Below are positions 28,084 through 37,070 of a stretch of 64,000 bases of DNA, one piece after another. Positions within the stretch are counted from its first letter, which is position 1. Each line of letters begins with the position of its first letter. The translations under genes were made by a program, and so were the position numbers. A model generated the notes under the pieces. The model was not told the DNA's origin, did no database searches, and worked only from the letters and a program-made list of their open reading frames with translations. This DNA is from Cellvibrio sp. OA-2007 (GTDB taxonomy: Bacteria > Pseudomonadota > Gammaproteobacteria > Pseudomonadales > Cellvibrionaceae): positions 1-64,000 of the forward strand of contig NZ_BBUL01000093.1 of assembly GCF_000953825.1 (NCBI RefSeq), in the 5' to 3' direction.

Positions 28084-29526
28084 TTACGATTGCTCAGTCA
28101 CTTCCGGTTGGTGATGCGCTAACCGCCGCCACAGGAGCAAAACAACAATGAATAGCAGACACAGGAGCAACGCCGGTAACCCCTTGTAGACATCGCCGCC
28201 GTTCAAGGCCAAATCAGCACCAAAGAAACGCCAGAACAATACACTGCCCGCACCGAGCAGCATCAGCATTAAGGCTTGCAAGGTAGAGATGCGAATACGC
28301 CAGAGCAGGAGCAGAATCAATGGCACAAAACAGGCGCCCAGTACCGACCATGAGAAAATCACCAGTGCAAATACCGATTGGCGATTGAGCAGCGCCCAGC
28401 CCAAGGCCACCAAAGTGACTAGCGCCGTGGCGATTTTGATGCCGTAGCGCGAGGCAAATTGGCGCGGGAATAAATCCTGACTCAAGAAGGATGAACAGCT
28501 CAGCAACAGGGAGTCGGCAGTGGAGATAGTCGCGGCAAAAATACCCGCCAGCACCAGCCCGACCACAACCGGCGGCAGCAATTCCATGGCGATACTGGGC
28601 AGCGCTAGTTCACCGTCAAAGCCCGCGGTATTGGGCAGATACAGCCGCGCCAGCATACCGACTGCGGTGGCCATGCAATAAAACACAATAAACCAAAAGT
28701 AGTACCAACAGCGGGTACGCACCAAACCGCCTTCGCTGTCCAGCGCCATAAACCGCACCATAATGTGCGGCTGGGCGACCACCGAGAAACCAGCGACCAG
28801 CCAGCCGATAAAAAATAAGGCCACGCCGCCATAACCGGTGATTAACACCTCTGCCGGTGCGAGAGATAGAAAGCCGGGAATATCCGCCCAGGCCGCCATA
28901 ATCACCTCGGTTCCACCCAGCTCCGGCACCAGGCTAAACAGCATCACCGCCATGGCCACAATCATCACCAACGACTGGGCGGCATCGGTCCAGATGGAGG
29001 CGCGAATGCCACCGGCCAGGCAATAGGCCAGCACCAGCACCGCCCCCAGAATTGCACCCGACCAAGTGGGCCAGTGCAGCAATACTTGCAGCGCCTTACT
29101 GCCCGCCACTAATTGTGCGGCGGCGTAGGCCAGTAAAAAAATCAGCGCCATCAGCGCCGCTATTTTGCGGAAGCGGTTATCGCCAAAACCCGCCCACTGG
29201 TGCAACACACCGAGGTAACTCGATTCTTTATATTGCAGGGCGACGCGGCGCAATTGTTTGTGCACCCAGAGCGATGCGAGAAAATCCCCCAGAATCCAGC
29301 CGACCATTAATAACCCGGCCGACAAACCCACCGCATAGGTGTAGCCGATCACACCGATAAACATGTAGCCACTGTTGTTAGTTGCCACCGCCGATAGCCC
29401 CACCAACCAGGGCGGAACACTGCGGCTGGCGAGGTAATAATCCTGCGGGTTATTGCGCTGTAAACGGCTGGAAGCTAAACCCACCAGCAAAAATAACAAC
29501 AGGCAAATAACAAAACTAATCAACAT
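28084..29526 (-). CDS. Sodium:solute symporter (SSS family), candidate ectoine/compatible-solute transporter
   Basis: 480 residues, about 13 hydrophobic helices. SSS-family features: DYYLASRSVPPWLVGLSAVATNNSGYMFIG at the N-terminus, and AYCLAGGIRASIWTDAAQSLVMI, the PutP-type signature, in the middle. Placement directly after ectC and a TPR membrane protein, with a 2-base gap from the latter, suggests Na+-driven uptake or recapture of ectoine or a related solute. Substrate is inference from context; the family also carries proline, pantothenate and sugars. Confidence 0.82.
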   Translation of the reverse strand: MLISFVICLLLFLLVGLASSRLQRNNPQDYYLASRSVPPWLVGLSAVATNNSGYMFIGVIGYTYAVGLSAGLLMVGWILGDFLASLWVHKQLRRVALQYKESSYLGVLHQWAGFGDNRFRKIAALMALIFLLAYAAAQLVAGSKALQVLLHWPTWSGAILGAVLVLAYCLAGGIRASIWTDAAQSLVMIVAMAVMLFSLVPELGGTEVIMAAWADIPGFLSLAPAEVLITGYGGVALFFIGWLVAGFSVVAQPHIMVRFMALDSEGGLVRTRCWYYFWFIVFYCMATAVGMLARLYLPNTAGFDGELALPSIAMELLPPVVVGLVLAGIFAATISTADSLLLSCSSFLSQDLFPRQFASRYGIKIATALVTLVALGWALLNRQSVFALVIFSWSVLGACFVPLILLLLWRIRISTLQALMLMLLGAGSVLFWRFFGADLALNGGDVYKGLPALLLCLLFIVVLLLWRRLAHHQPEVTEQS

Positions 29527-29528
29527 AA

Positions 29529-30479
29529 TTAATTATGCGGCCTAACGGTTTTGGCCATGGTTTCATCCAACAACTGCTTAAACGCTGGCAGCGGATGCAG
29601 CGGCTGCAGCGCGGGGTCTTCGGCAAAATCATCCAGCCGCGCATCACCCTTAATCAGCGCCTGCGTAAGAAACTTTATCGCATCATCAAAATGCCCCAGT
29701 GTGGTATGGGCGCAAGCGAGCTGATAAAACGCATGGGCATTGGCAGAGTCGAGCTGCAGTGCGCGCTGGCATAAATTGATCGCCCATTGCGGCTCATTGG
29801 TTTCCAGTGCGGCATCCGCTTTGTAGGTGATGGCTTCGCAGTCTTGCGGATTAAGCGCGAGGATTTGATCGTAAATCGCAATTTTATTGGCGGGACTATT
29901 TTCTTGCGCGGCGCGCAACCAGAGCGCGTGAATATCTTTGGTGCGTTCGATTGCCTCGCGGTTTTCATCGATATTGGTGGATTTTTCTTGCAGCTGTTGC
30001 TCAATTTCGCGCAGGCGATATTCATAGGCGCCAATTAATTTGCGCAATTCTTTATCGGCCAGGGTGCCCATTTTTTCTTTCATTTCGCGAATCGATGTCC
30101 AACCGACAATCACTAATACCGAACTCACCGCCGCAATGATGTAGAAAAAATTGGATACTGTATTAGTCGCATAACTGACACTGCGATCTACTGCTTCAAT
30201 TTGGCGATCCGTTATCTGTTGAATAAACTCCACGCGTTGCGCGGCCATATCCACCCGCAGCGCTTTTAATTCATCCAACACATAACGTTCAGTAAACGCA
30301 CTGTAAAGCGGCGCTTGCAACTGCTCCACCTGTTGTTGCGCACGCTCGGCAGCAGCTGCTTTAGTTTCTTCGCTTTGCGCTGCAACGGGCTGAGCTTGAA
30401 TGCCCGCCGCAAATAACAGGGGTAACAATACAATCAGCAATAAAATAAATGCCCGCTTAAAAGCGGAGTCTTGCCTCAT
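29529..30479 (-). CDS. Membrane protein with coiled coil and TPR repeats
   Basis: 316 residues. An N-terminal signal or membrane helix (about 9-29) is followed by a helical periplasmic-facing region, a second membrane helix (about 111-127, FFYIIAAVSSVLVIVGW), a coiled coil (about 140-180) and C-terminal TPR-like repeats (about 185-290, for example NAHAFYQLACAHTTLGHFDDAIKFL). Its ATG overlaps the ectC stop by 4 bases (ATGA) and its own stop is 2 bases from the symporter start. This coupling points to a shared role with ectoine synthesis or transport. I do not know a named family; it could be a regulatory or assembly partner of the symporter. Confidence 0.75.
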   Translation of the reverse strand: MRQDSAFKRAFILLLIVLLPLLFAAGIQAQPVAAQSEETKAAAAERAQQQVEQLQAPLYSAFTERYVLDELKALRVDMAAQRVEFIQQITDRQIEAVDRSVSYATNTVSNFFYIIAAVSSVLVIVGWTSIREMKEKMGTLADKELRKLIGAYEYRLREIEQQLQEKSTNIDENREAIERTKDIHALWLRAAQENSPANKIAIYDQILALNPQDCEAITYKADAALETNEPQWAINLCQRALQLDSANAHAFYQLACAHTTLGHFDDAIKFLTQALIKGDARLDDFAEDPALQPLHPLPAFKQLLDETMAKTVRPHN

Positions 30480-30871
30480 GCTATCTCTTCCGCAGTTAAT
30501 TCATAAGCGCCTTCAGCGTTGTGCACTTCGCGCCCATTCAGCGGCGGATTGAATACACAGGCCAATTGCAACTCTTCAAACGCGCGCAAAATATGCTTGT
30601 CGTGTTGATCCAGCACATAAAGCGTGCCCGGTTTGATTTCATGGGTTTCATTTTTTGCGATGTCGAGTATTTCACCTACACCGCTGATGCAGTACACCGC
30701 TTCAATATGGTGTTGGTAATGCAGCGCCAACTCGGCATCTTTTACTATGCGGGTGATATGAAATGAAAAACCGGCATTATCACTTTTTAATAACAGGCGA
30801 TTACTTTCCCAACCTGGCGCACTAATACTGCGTCCTTGCAGCGGAGCATCCGCTAAACGTCTAATCAACAT
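30476..30871 (-). CDS. ectC: L-ectoine synthase
   Basis: Cytoplasmic cupin that cyclises N-gamma-acetyl-2,4-diaminobutyrate to ectoine. 131 residues, normal length. Recognised by MLIRRL..A, the cupin metal site region HYQHHIEAVYCISGVGEI and PGTLYVLDQHDKHILRA, and CVFNPPLNGREVHNAEGAY near the C-terminus. Overlaps the following TPR gene by 4 bases. Confidence 0.97.
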   Translation of the reverse strand: MLIRRLADAPLQGRSISAPGWESNRLLLKSDNAGFSFHITRIVKDAELALHYQHHIEAVYCISGVGEILDIAKNETHEIKPGTLYVLDQHDKHILRAFEELQLACVFNPPLNGREVHNAEGAYELTAEEIA

Positions 30872-30988
30872 AGGTACACTTACCTCTTCTTGTTTTTCAG
30901 TGACTCGCGCGTTTTGTCTTTTTACAACACGCGCGCCTTCTCACTACCAACATTCAGCTCTGAAAATCTTTCCGGCAGATTATTATTG

Positions 30989-32263
30989 TTATGCGCTTTT
31001 CAGCGATGGATATTCCTGCAGTGCGGCCTTAAAAGAGCGACCTAAAATATTCAACCCTTTGAGCAAATCATCTTCGCTAATCGTCAGCGGGCAAAAACAT
31101 TTCACCACTTGCCCTTGATTACCTGCGGTTTCAATAATCATGCCGCGCTCAAATGCATGCTGGGAAATCGAATCGGCAATCTCACCGCTGGAGCATTCAA
31201 TACCCTGCATAAAACCACGCCCGCGCACCATTCTCGCCAGCGGCTTATTGGCATCGACTATGGCTTGCAAACTGCGGGTAATAATCTCGGCTTTATGTTT
31301 AATATCCTGCTGAAAACGCTCGTCACTCCAGTAGGTTTTTAACGCTGCGGTTGCAGTAACAAATGCATGGTTATTGCCACGGAAAGTACCGTTATGCTCA
31401 CCCGGCTTCCACACATCCAGCGCCGGGCTTAACAACACCAGCGAAAAAGGCAGACCAAAACCGCTGAGTGATTTAGACAAGGTCACTATGTCGGGTTTGA
31501 TACCACTGGATTCAAAACTGAAAAAGCTACCAGTACGGCCGCAGCCCGCTTGAATGTCATCGACGATTAACAGCATGTCGTGTTTGCGACACAGTTTTTG
31601 CAAACTTTGCAGCCAGCTATCGCCTGCGACATTTAAGCCGCCCTCACCCTGCACTACTTCAACAATAACCGCTGCTGGCAAATCCACACCGCTGGATGGA
31701 TCGCTCAATAACTTGTCCATCATCTTGACCGTATCAACATCGCGACCGTGGTAACCACAAAAAGGCATGCGCTCAATATTGCCGAGTGAAACACCAGCGC
31801 CATTGCGATGATGCTCATTGCCGGTTGCCGCTACCGCGCCTAGCGATACACCGTGAAAACCATTAGTGAAGGCGATAATTTTTTCGCGGCCTTTTACTTT
31901 GCGCGCAATTTTCATTGCCGCTTCAACCGCATTGGTGCCGGTAGGGCCGGTAAATTGCACGCGGTAATCCAGATCACGCGGCTGCAAAATCACATCGCGC
32001 AGCACTTCCAAAAATTCTTGCTTGGCGCCGGTGTGCATATCCAAACCGTGGGCAACACCATCGGCTTCAATGTAATCCAGCAAGGCTTTTTTCAGCAGTG
32101 GATTATTGTGGCCGTAGTTCAATGAACCTGCACCGGCTAAAAAATCCAGATAAGGTTTATCTTGTTGGTCGAACAGGTAACTGCCGCGAGCACGTTGAAA
32201 TACAATCGGAAAATTGCGTGAATAAGACCTTACTGCAGACTCCATCTGTTGGAAAACTTGCAT
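30989..32263 (-). CDS. ectB: Diaminobutyrate--2-oxoglutarate transaminase
   Basis: PLP-dependent class III aminotransferase that makes L-2,4-diaminobutyrate from aspartate semialdehyde and glutamate, the first step of ectoine synthesis. 424 residues from the ATG at 32261-32263, which has AGGAG 8 bases upstream. Motifs: [72 protein letters not shown] and [13 protein letters not shown] with the PLP lysine. Lies between ectA and ectC. Confidence 0.97.
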   Translation of the reverse strand: MQVFQQMESAVRSYSRNFPIVFQRARGSYLFDQQDKPYLDFLAGAGSLNYGHNNPLLKKALLDYIEADGVAHGLDMHTGAKQEFLEVLRDVILQPRDLDYRVQFTGPTGTNAVEAAMKIARKVKGREKIIAFTNGFHGVSLGAVAATGNEHHRNGAGVSLGNIERMPFCGYHGRDVDTVKMMDKLLSDPSSGVDLPAAVIVEVVQGEGGLNVAGDSWLQSLQKLCRKHDMLLIVDDIQAGCGRTGSFFSFESSGIKPDIVTLSKSLSGFGLPFSLVLLSPALDVWKPGEHNGTFRGNNHAFVTATAALKTYWSDERFQQDIKHKAEIITRSLQAIVDANKPLARMVRGRGFMQGIECSSGEIADSISQHAFERGMIIETAGNQGQVVKCFCPLTISEDDLLKGLNILGRSFKAALQEYPSLKSA

Positions 32264-32351
32264 AGTCCAGCTCCTCATTTTGGTTAAAAGTGTCCCGTGA
32301 GCAGGCTTGAGAGCCTGCTCGATAGGAAAATGTAATGGGTTAGTGAGTTAC

Positions 32352-32945
32352 TTAGTCCAACCAGCGTCTACTAGGCGACAGGCCCAAGCTATTGCGCAGA
32401 TCGGAATAGGAATGCGCGAGCGATTCCTGCGGGCGGTTAGGCAGAGGGGAAACGCGAAGCAGGTACTCGTCGTCATGCTGGTTAGCAAAATGACGCTCGC
32501 GCTCAAAGAACACATCCTTTGCCATTAGCGCTTGCCAATCCCGCGCCAGACCTTCAAATAACTTCCAAGAGGCGCCGTTGTCAGGCGTGATGGTGGTAAT
32601 CAAATGGCGTGCATTTTCCGTTGTACTTTGCGCAACCAACCAATTGAGCATACGTTTGGCCAAGCCGTGGCCACGGAATTTAGCATCGACCACTACCTGC
32701 CAGATAAACAGCGTCTCAGGGTCGTTTGGTACTAGATAGCCAGAGATAAAACCGATGATTTTGCCATCGATCACAGCGGCGACAGAGGTATCGGCAAAAT
32801 GCTGGCACTGGAGTAAATTGCAGTAAACCGAGTTAGTATCCAGTGGCGGGCTAGCAGCTACTAATTGATTGAGATGAAAACCGTCGGTGGCACGGGGATG
32901 ACGCAACTCCAACTTGTCCTCAAAAAGATCGTTTCTGGTGTTCAT
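32352..32945 (-). CDS. ectA: L-2,4-diaminobutyrate acetyltransferase
   Basis: GNAT enzyme that acetylates L-2,4-diaminobutyrate with acetyl-CoA to N-gamma-acetyl-diaminobutyrate. 197 residues from the ATG at 32943-32945, preceded by GGAGG. Family features are all present: NSVYCNLLQC (Tyr41), FADTSVAAV, TLFIWQVVV, acetyl-CoA loop RGHGLA (91-96), TITPDNGAS and HDDEYLLRVSPLPNR. It is the first gene of the ectABC operon and faces ectR across a 297-base promoter region. A diverged copy lies at the other end of the cluster. Confidence 0.96.
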   Translation of the reverse strand: MNTRNDLFEDKLELRHPRATDGFHLNQLVAASPPLDTNSVYCNLLQCQHFADTSVAAVIDGKIIGFISGYLVPNDPETLFIWQVVVDAKFRGHGLAKRMLNWLVAQSTTENARHLITTITPDNGASWKLFEGLARDWQALMAKDVFFERERHFANQHDDEYLLRVSPLPNRPQESLAHSYSDLRNSLGLSPSRRWLD

Positions 32946-33242
32946 TAAACCTCCATAGCGCGTCTTTATTAAATGCATCATGCTGTAGGCATTTTTATTA
33001 CAACACTAACCATTAAAATACCCAGTTAAACAGGGTGATGTTTAGAGCCCCCAGCAACACGGGGTAGGGGCTCATCAGCGGCAACTTTTATTGCCTCGAT
33101 GCAAGTTATTTCATTAGTATACTAAGTATTTCATGAAAAGTCCATGACAGGACAATGACGATAAAGTGACAAGACACGCAAGAACGGGCATGCTGTCGCC
33201 TTATCCAACCCCCATATTACGTGACAATCCGCAGAATCCTTC
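32946..33242. promoter_or_regulatory. Divergent ectA/ectR promoter region
   Basis: Non-coding region between the divergent ectA and ectR starts. It contains the EctR-like palindrome at 33114-33125. The ~35 bases next to the ectA start are repeated, with a few changes, before the ectA paralogue at 27909-27945. Confidence 0.65.
33114..33125. promoter_or_regulatory. Putative EctR operator
   Basis: TTAGTATACTAA is a perfect 12-base palindrome in the ectA/ectR intergenic region. It agrees with the TTAGT-N2-ACTA core reported for EctR1 of Methylomicrobium (from memory). It contains TATACT on both strands, which could be the -10 hexamer of a repressed promoter. Confidence 0.65.
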
Positions 33243-33728
33243 ATGAGCCAGATAGATCAAGTACTTACCAGCCTTCGTCGCGTAATACGCGCAATTGATT
33301 TGCACTCAAAGCAATTAGTAAAAACTGTCAGTGTCACCGGGCCACAATTGCGCTTGTTGCAACTGATCCGCCGCGAAGGCGATGCCACCGCCAGCGAACT
33401 GTCTGAAGCCATGAGCCTGAGCCAGGCCACAGTGACCAGCATTTTGGATCGACTGGAGGATCGCGGCCTGCTGGAACGCATTCGCTCGCAGACCGATAAG
33501 CGCAAAATCCATCCGCGCCTGACCGAGACCGGCTCCCGCTTGCTCGACCAAGCCCCCACCCCACTGCAAGATAGCTTTGTGCGCAAGTTCGACCAGCTGC
33601 AGAGCTGGGAGCAACACATGATTATCGCCTCACTACAGCGACTGGCCGAAATGATGGACGCCGAAGATATAGATGCATCGCCCTACCTGGATTTGGGCTC
33701 ACTGGATCGCACCATTGAAAAAGAATAA
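33243..33728 (+). CDS. ectR: MarR-family regulator of the ectoine cluster
   Basis: 161-residue winged-helix repressor. MarR pattern: LIRREGDATASELSEAMSLSQATVTSILDRLEDRGLLERIRSQTDKRKIHPRLTETG, with the recognition helix in SLSQATVTSILDRL and the wing in QTDKRKIHPRL. Divergent placement from ectABC and similarity in size and position to EctR of halophilic methylotrophs make control of ectoine synthesis by osmolarity the likely role. It probably also represses itself through the palindrome at 33114-33125. Confidence 0.88.
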   Translation: MSQIDQVLTSLRRVIRAIDLHSKQLVKTVSVTGPQLRLLQLIRREGDATASELSEAMSLSQATVTSILDRLEDRGLLERIRSQTDKRKIHPRLTETGSRLLDQAPTPLQDSFVRKFDQLQSWEQHMIIASLQRLAEMMDAEDIDASPYLDLGSLDRTIEKE

Positions 33729-33877
33729 AAAGAAAAAGGCTGCAATTGCGAAACAGGAAACCGAACGTCATCAAATCATCACCAAACCGTCCTCTTAACG
33801 CCACAGCTCCGTAACAAAGACTCCCTAAGCTGCGTTCCGATCATCCATATCGGAACCATCCGCTCAGGGAGCCAATC

Positions 33878-36379
33878 ATGAAGTTTTTCCACACATCACT
33901 CGCACTTACCATTAGCTGCCTATGCGCATTGCCCGCCAGTGCCAACGTGTATTTTTCCGAATACATCGAAGGCAGCAGCAATAACAAAGCACTGGAAATT
34001 TACAACAGCGGCGACAACGCAATTAATTTAAGCGGCCACAAAGTTGAGATGTATTTCAACGGTAGCAACAGCGCCGGACTGACCATCAACCTGAGCGGCA
34101 CTATTCCCGCCCAAGGCGTGTTTGTACTGGCGCACGGCAGCGCCAATGGGACCATTCTGGCGGTCGCCAATCAAACCAGCAGCGCCAGCTGGTTTAACGG
34201 CAACGATGCCATAGTGTTAAAAAACGGCAGCACTATTTTGGATAGCATCGGCCAAGTTGGTAACAACCCCGGCAGCGAATGGGGCACAGGCCTCACCAGC
34301 ACTGCCGACAACACCCTGCGCCGCAAAACCTCCATCACCAGCGGCGACACCATCATCAACGACAGCTTTGATCCAGCACTGGAATGGGAAGGTTACGCGC
34401 AAGACACCTTTGACCACTTGGGCACCTATCAAGGCAGCACCAATGGTGGCGGCAACAATGGTGGCAGCACTAATGGCCAATGTGGTGAAAGCGCCACGCG
34501 GATCGCCAGCGTTCAAGGCGCAGGCAGCGCGAGCCCACTCGTTGGCAATAACGTCACTATCGAAGCAATCGTGGTCGCCGACTTTCAAAATACCAATCAA
34601 CTCGGCGGATTTTTTATTCAGGAAGAAGATGCAGATAGTGATAGCAATCCTGCAACATCGGAAGGTATTTATATCGCCAGCACTACGCCGGTCGCAGTGG
34701 GGGATCGCGTACGCGTAAACGGAACGGTTGCAGAAACATTTGAGCTAACCCAACTCAACACCGCTACAGTCACAGTGTGCGCCAGCAATCAACCGCTTCC
34801 AACGCCAACCACTATTTCATTGCCCGTCACATCACTGAATGTATTTGAAAGCATCGAAGGTATGTCAGTGGCGATTGCACAAACACTTACGGTAAATGAA
34901 ACCTATCAGCTGGGCCGCTACGGACAACTGCTGCTGGCCAATGGCCGCTTGCAACAACCCACCAATGTGGTCGAACCAGGCGCTGCCGCCAACGCCCTGC
35001 AAGCGCAAAACAATTTAAATAAATTGATGATGGATGATGGGAGCAATCTGCAAAATCCTGATCCGGTTATTTTCCCGGCACCGGGTTTATCGGCTGAAAA
35101 TACTCTGCGCAGCGGCGATACACTGGCCAATTTGCGCGGTGTGATCACTTACGATTTTGGCAGCTATCGCATTCTGCCAACGGTCGCACCGGAATTTATT
35201 CACAGCAACCCACGCCCCTTAGCCCCTATTGCTGATTCCGCTGCGAATTTAAAAATCGCCAGTTTTAATGTACTGAACTTTTTTAATGGTAACGGCACCG
35301 GCGGCGGCTTCCCCACCTCACGCGGCGCAAACAACACAACAGAATTCGCCCGCCAAAAAACCAAAATCGTCAGTGCACTGGTTGGTTTAAATGCTGACGT
35401 GATCGGCCTGATCGAAATTGAAAACGATGGCTACAGCAATACCAGTGCGATTGCAGAATTGGCCGCCGCATTAAATACAGCGACCAATACCAACGTGTGG
35501 AAATTTATTAACCCAGGCGTAAACAAAATCGGCACCGATGAAATTGCCGTTGGTTTTATTTATCGCAGCGATAAAACCACCGCCATTGGCCAAACAGCGA
35601 TTCTGGATTCCAGTGTGGATGCACAATTTATCGATACCAAAAACCGCCCGGCACTGGCACAAAGTTTCCGCGTGAATAGCAACCGCGCCATTGCTACTGC
35701 CGTAGTCAACCATTTCAAATCCAAAGGTTCGGATTGTAATGATCTGGGTGATGCAGACATCGGCGATGGTCAAGGCAATTGCAATATCACTCGCACCCAA
35801 GCCGCCACTGCGCTAGTGAATTGGCTGAGCACTCACCCTACCGGCGTGAATGATTCCGACTACTTAATCATCGGCGATTTAAATGCTTACGCCAAAGAAG
35901 ATCCTATCCGCCAGATTCTTAACGCGGGCTACAGCGATTTGATCAATTTGTTTGGCGGCAGCGGCGCTTACTCTTATGTGTTTGATGGCCAAGCGGGCTA
36001 TTTGGATCACGGCCTCGCCAGCAATTCACTCACTCCGCAGGTATTGTTCGCATCTGATTGGCATATCAACGCTGACGAACCCATCAGCCTTGACTACAAC
36101 ACCGAATTTAAATCCCCTGCGCAGATTAATAATTTTTACGCGCCTGATGCCTATCGTTCATCGGATCACGACCCGCTGTTGATATCGCTGAAATTAGTAA
36201 TCGATTTGGATGGCGATGGCGATGTGGATAAAAACGATGTGCAAATCATCACCAGCGCCCGCGGAGCCACACCAACAGCATTTGATCAGCGCGACGTAAA
36301 TGGCGATGGCGTTATCAATGCACTTGATGCCCGCGCACTCACGCTGCAATGCACTCGCCCCGGCTGCGCCACTAACTAA
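33878..36379 (+). CDS. Secreted ExeM/NucH-type nuclease with C-terminal dockerin-like domain
   Basis: 833 residues. Signal peptide (1-22); lamin-tail domain (about 23-185, VYFSEYIEGSSNNKALEIYN); Gly/Asn linker; OB-fold segment (about 205-300); endonuclease/exonuclease/phosphatase domain (about 455-770) with SFNVLNF (Asn464), IEIEN (Glu513), GDLNAY (Asp667, Asn669) and SSDHDP (Asp763, His764). The tail (776-833) has two dockerin-type calcium loops, DLDGDGDVDKND (776-787) and DVNGDGVINALD (806-817), then CTRPGC. It probably degrades extracellular DNA. Many ExeM relatives end in a GlyGly-CTERM anchor; here a dockerin-like tail takes that place, and the next gene encodes a cohesin-like, PEP-CTERM-anchored protein 27 bases downstream. 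Confidence 0.88.
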   Translation: MKFFHTSLALTISCLCALPASANVYFSEYIEGSSNNKALEIYNSGDNAINLSGHKVEMYFNGSNSAGLTINLSGTIPAQGVFVLAHGSANGTILAVANQTSSASWFNGNDAIVLKNGSTILDSIGQVGNNPGSEWGTGLTSTADNTLRRKTSITSGDTIINDSFDPALEWEGYAQDTFDHLGTYQGSTNGGGNNGGSTNGQCGESATRIASVQGAGSASPLVGNNVTIEAIVVADFQNTNQLGGFFIQEEDADSDSNPATSEGIYIASTTPVAVGDRVRVNGTVAETFELTQLNTATVTVCASNQPLPTPTTISLPVTSLNVFESIEGMSVAIAQTLTVNETYQLGRYGQLLLANGRLQQPTNVVEPGAAANALQAQNNLNKLMMDDGSNLQNPDPVIFPAPGLSAENTLRSGDTLANLRGVITYDFGSYRILPTVAPEFIHSNPRPLAPIADSAANLKIASFNVLNFFNGNGTGGGFPTSRGANNTTEFARQKTKIVSALVGLNADVIGLIEIENDGYSNTSAIAELAAALNTATNTNVWKFINPGVNKIGTDEIAVGFIYRSDKTTAIGQTAILDSSVDAQFIDTKNRPALAQSFRVNSNRAIATAVVNHFKSKGSDCNDLGDADIGDGQGNCNITRTQAATALVNWLSTHPTGVNDSDYLIIGDLNAYAKEDPIRQILNAGYSDLINLFGGSGAYSYVFDGQAGYLDHGLASNSLTPQVLFASDWHINADEPISLDYNTEFKSPAQINNFYAPDAYRSSDHDPLLISLKLVIDLDGDGDVDKNDVQIITSARGATPTAFDQRDVNGDGVINALDARALTLQCTRPGCATN

Positions 36380-36406
36380 TCACCACACCAGATTAAGGAG
36401 ATAACA

Positions 36407-37006
36407 ATGAAAACCCTGTTACGCGTATTTTCAATAGTCTGCATTGCAGCATCATTCAACGCCAATGCAATCAGCATCGATTTAATTGCCGACAACAATG
36501 CCATCAACCTTGGCGACAGCGTTGAAGTTCAAGTCCGCATCAGCGGCTTGGATGGCAGCACTGCACTGGGTGTTTACGATGTGAATTTTAACTACGATGC
36601 AAGCCTGTTTAGCCTTGGCAATATCAGCTGGGGCGATTCACTGCAAGGCAATCAATTGGACCTGCTTGGCTTTGGCAGCCTGCAAGACAGCATCAGCGGC
36701 AGCGGTTGGTTAAACCTATTTGAATTATCGTTTGATGCGGTGACGGATTTGGAAAACTACCAAGCAGGAGAATTTACCCTGTTCAGCATCCTGCTAAACG
36801 CCATTGCTATAGGCAGCGGCGATTTTTCCCTAACCGCCAACGCCCTGGGTGACGCCTACGGCAACAATGTAGCGCTCGATAGCATCAATGGCACCCGCAT
36901 TAATATCAACACTATTTCAGTACCGGAACCATCGAGTTTGTTATTGTTAATTGGCATGTTGGCTATTTTGGTTTTACGTACGAGATTGTCGCAGTCACAA
37001 AAGTAA
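36407..37006 (+). CDS. Cohesin-like protein with PEP-CTERM sorting signal
   Basis: 199 residues. Signal peptide (1-21, ending NANA); a beta-sandwich domain (about 22-168) with cohesin-like pattern: ISIDLIADNNAINLGDSVEVQVRISGL, then YDVNFNYDASLFSL, then LFELSFDAV; then VPEPSS (172-176) with a hydrophobic helix (177-190) and a basic end RTRLSQSQK, the PEP-CTERM signal processed by exosortase. Excellent ribosome site (AAGGAG). It follows the dockerin-ended nuclease directly and is closed by a terminator, so the two form an operon. Likely role: surface or matrix anchor that binds the nuclease. The exosortase is not in the window. Confidence 0.8.
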   Translation: MKTLLRVFSIVCIAASFNANAISIDLIADNNAINLGDSVEVQVRISGLDGSTALGVYDVNFNYDASLFSLGNISWGDSLQGNQLDLLGFGSLQDSISGSGWLNLFELSFDAVTDLENYQAGEFTLFSILLNAIAIGSGDFSLTANALGDAYGNNVALDSINGTRININTISVPEPSSLLLLIGMLAILVLRTRLSQSQK

Positions 37007-37020
37007 AAGCACAAGAATAA

Positions 37021-37055
37021 AAAAGCCCGGCGACTTAGCGGTCGCCGGGCTTTTT
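37021..37055. terminator. Bidirectional terminator between PEP-CTERM gene and proB
   Basis: Stem AAAAGCCCGGCGAC/GTCGCCGGGCTTTT with loop TTAGCG and T-runs in both directions. Confidence 0.95.
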
Positions 37056-37070
37056 GTAGCAAAAAATAAC

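Noticed and set aside
32979-32981. Upstream start for ectA that would add 12 residues
   Set aside because: The GGAGG ribosome site sits directly before the ATG at 32943-32945 and homology begins there; the paralogue shares the same start context.
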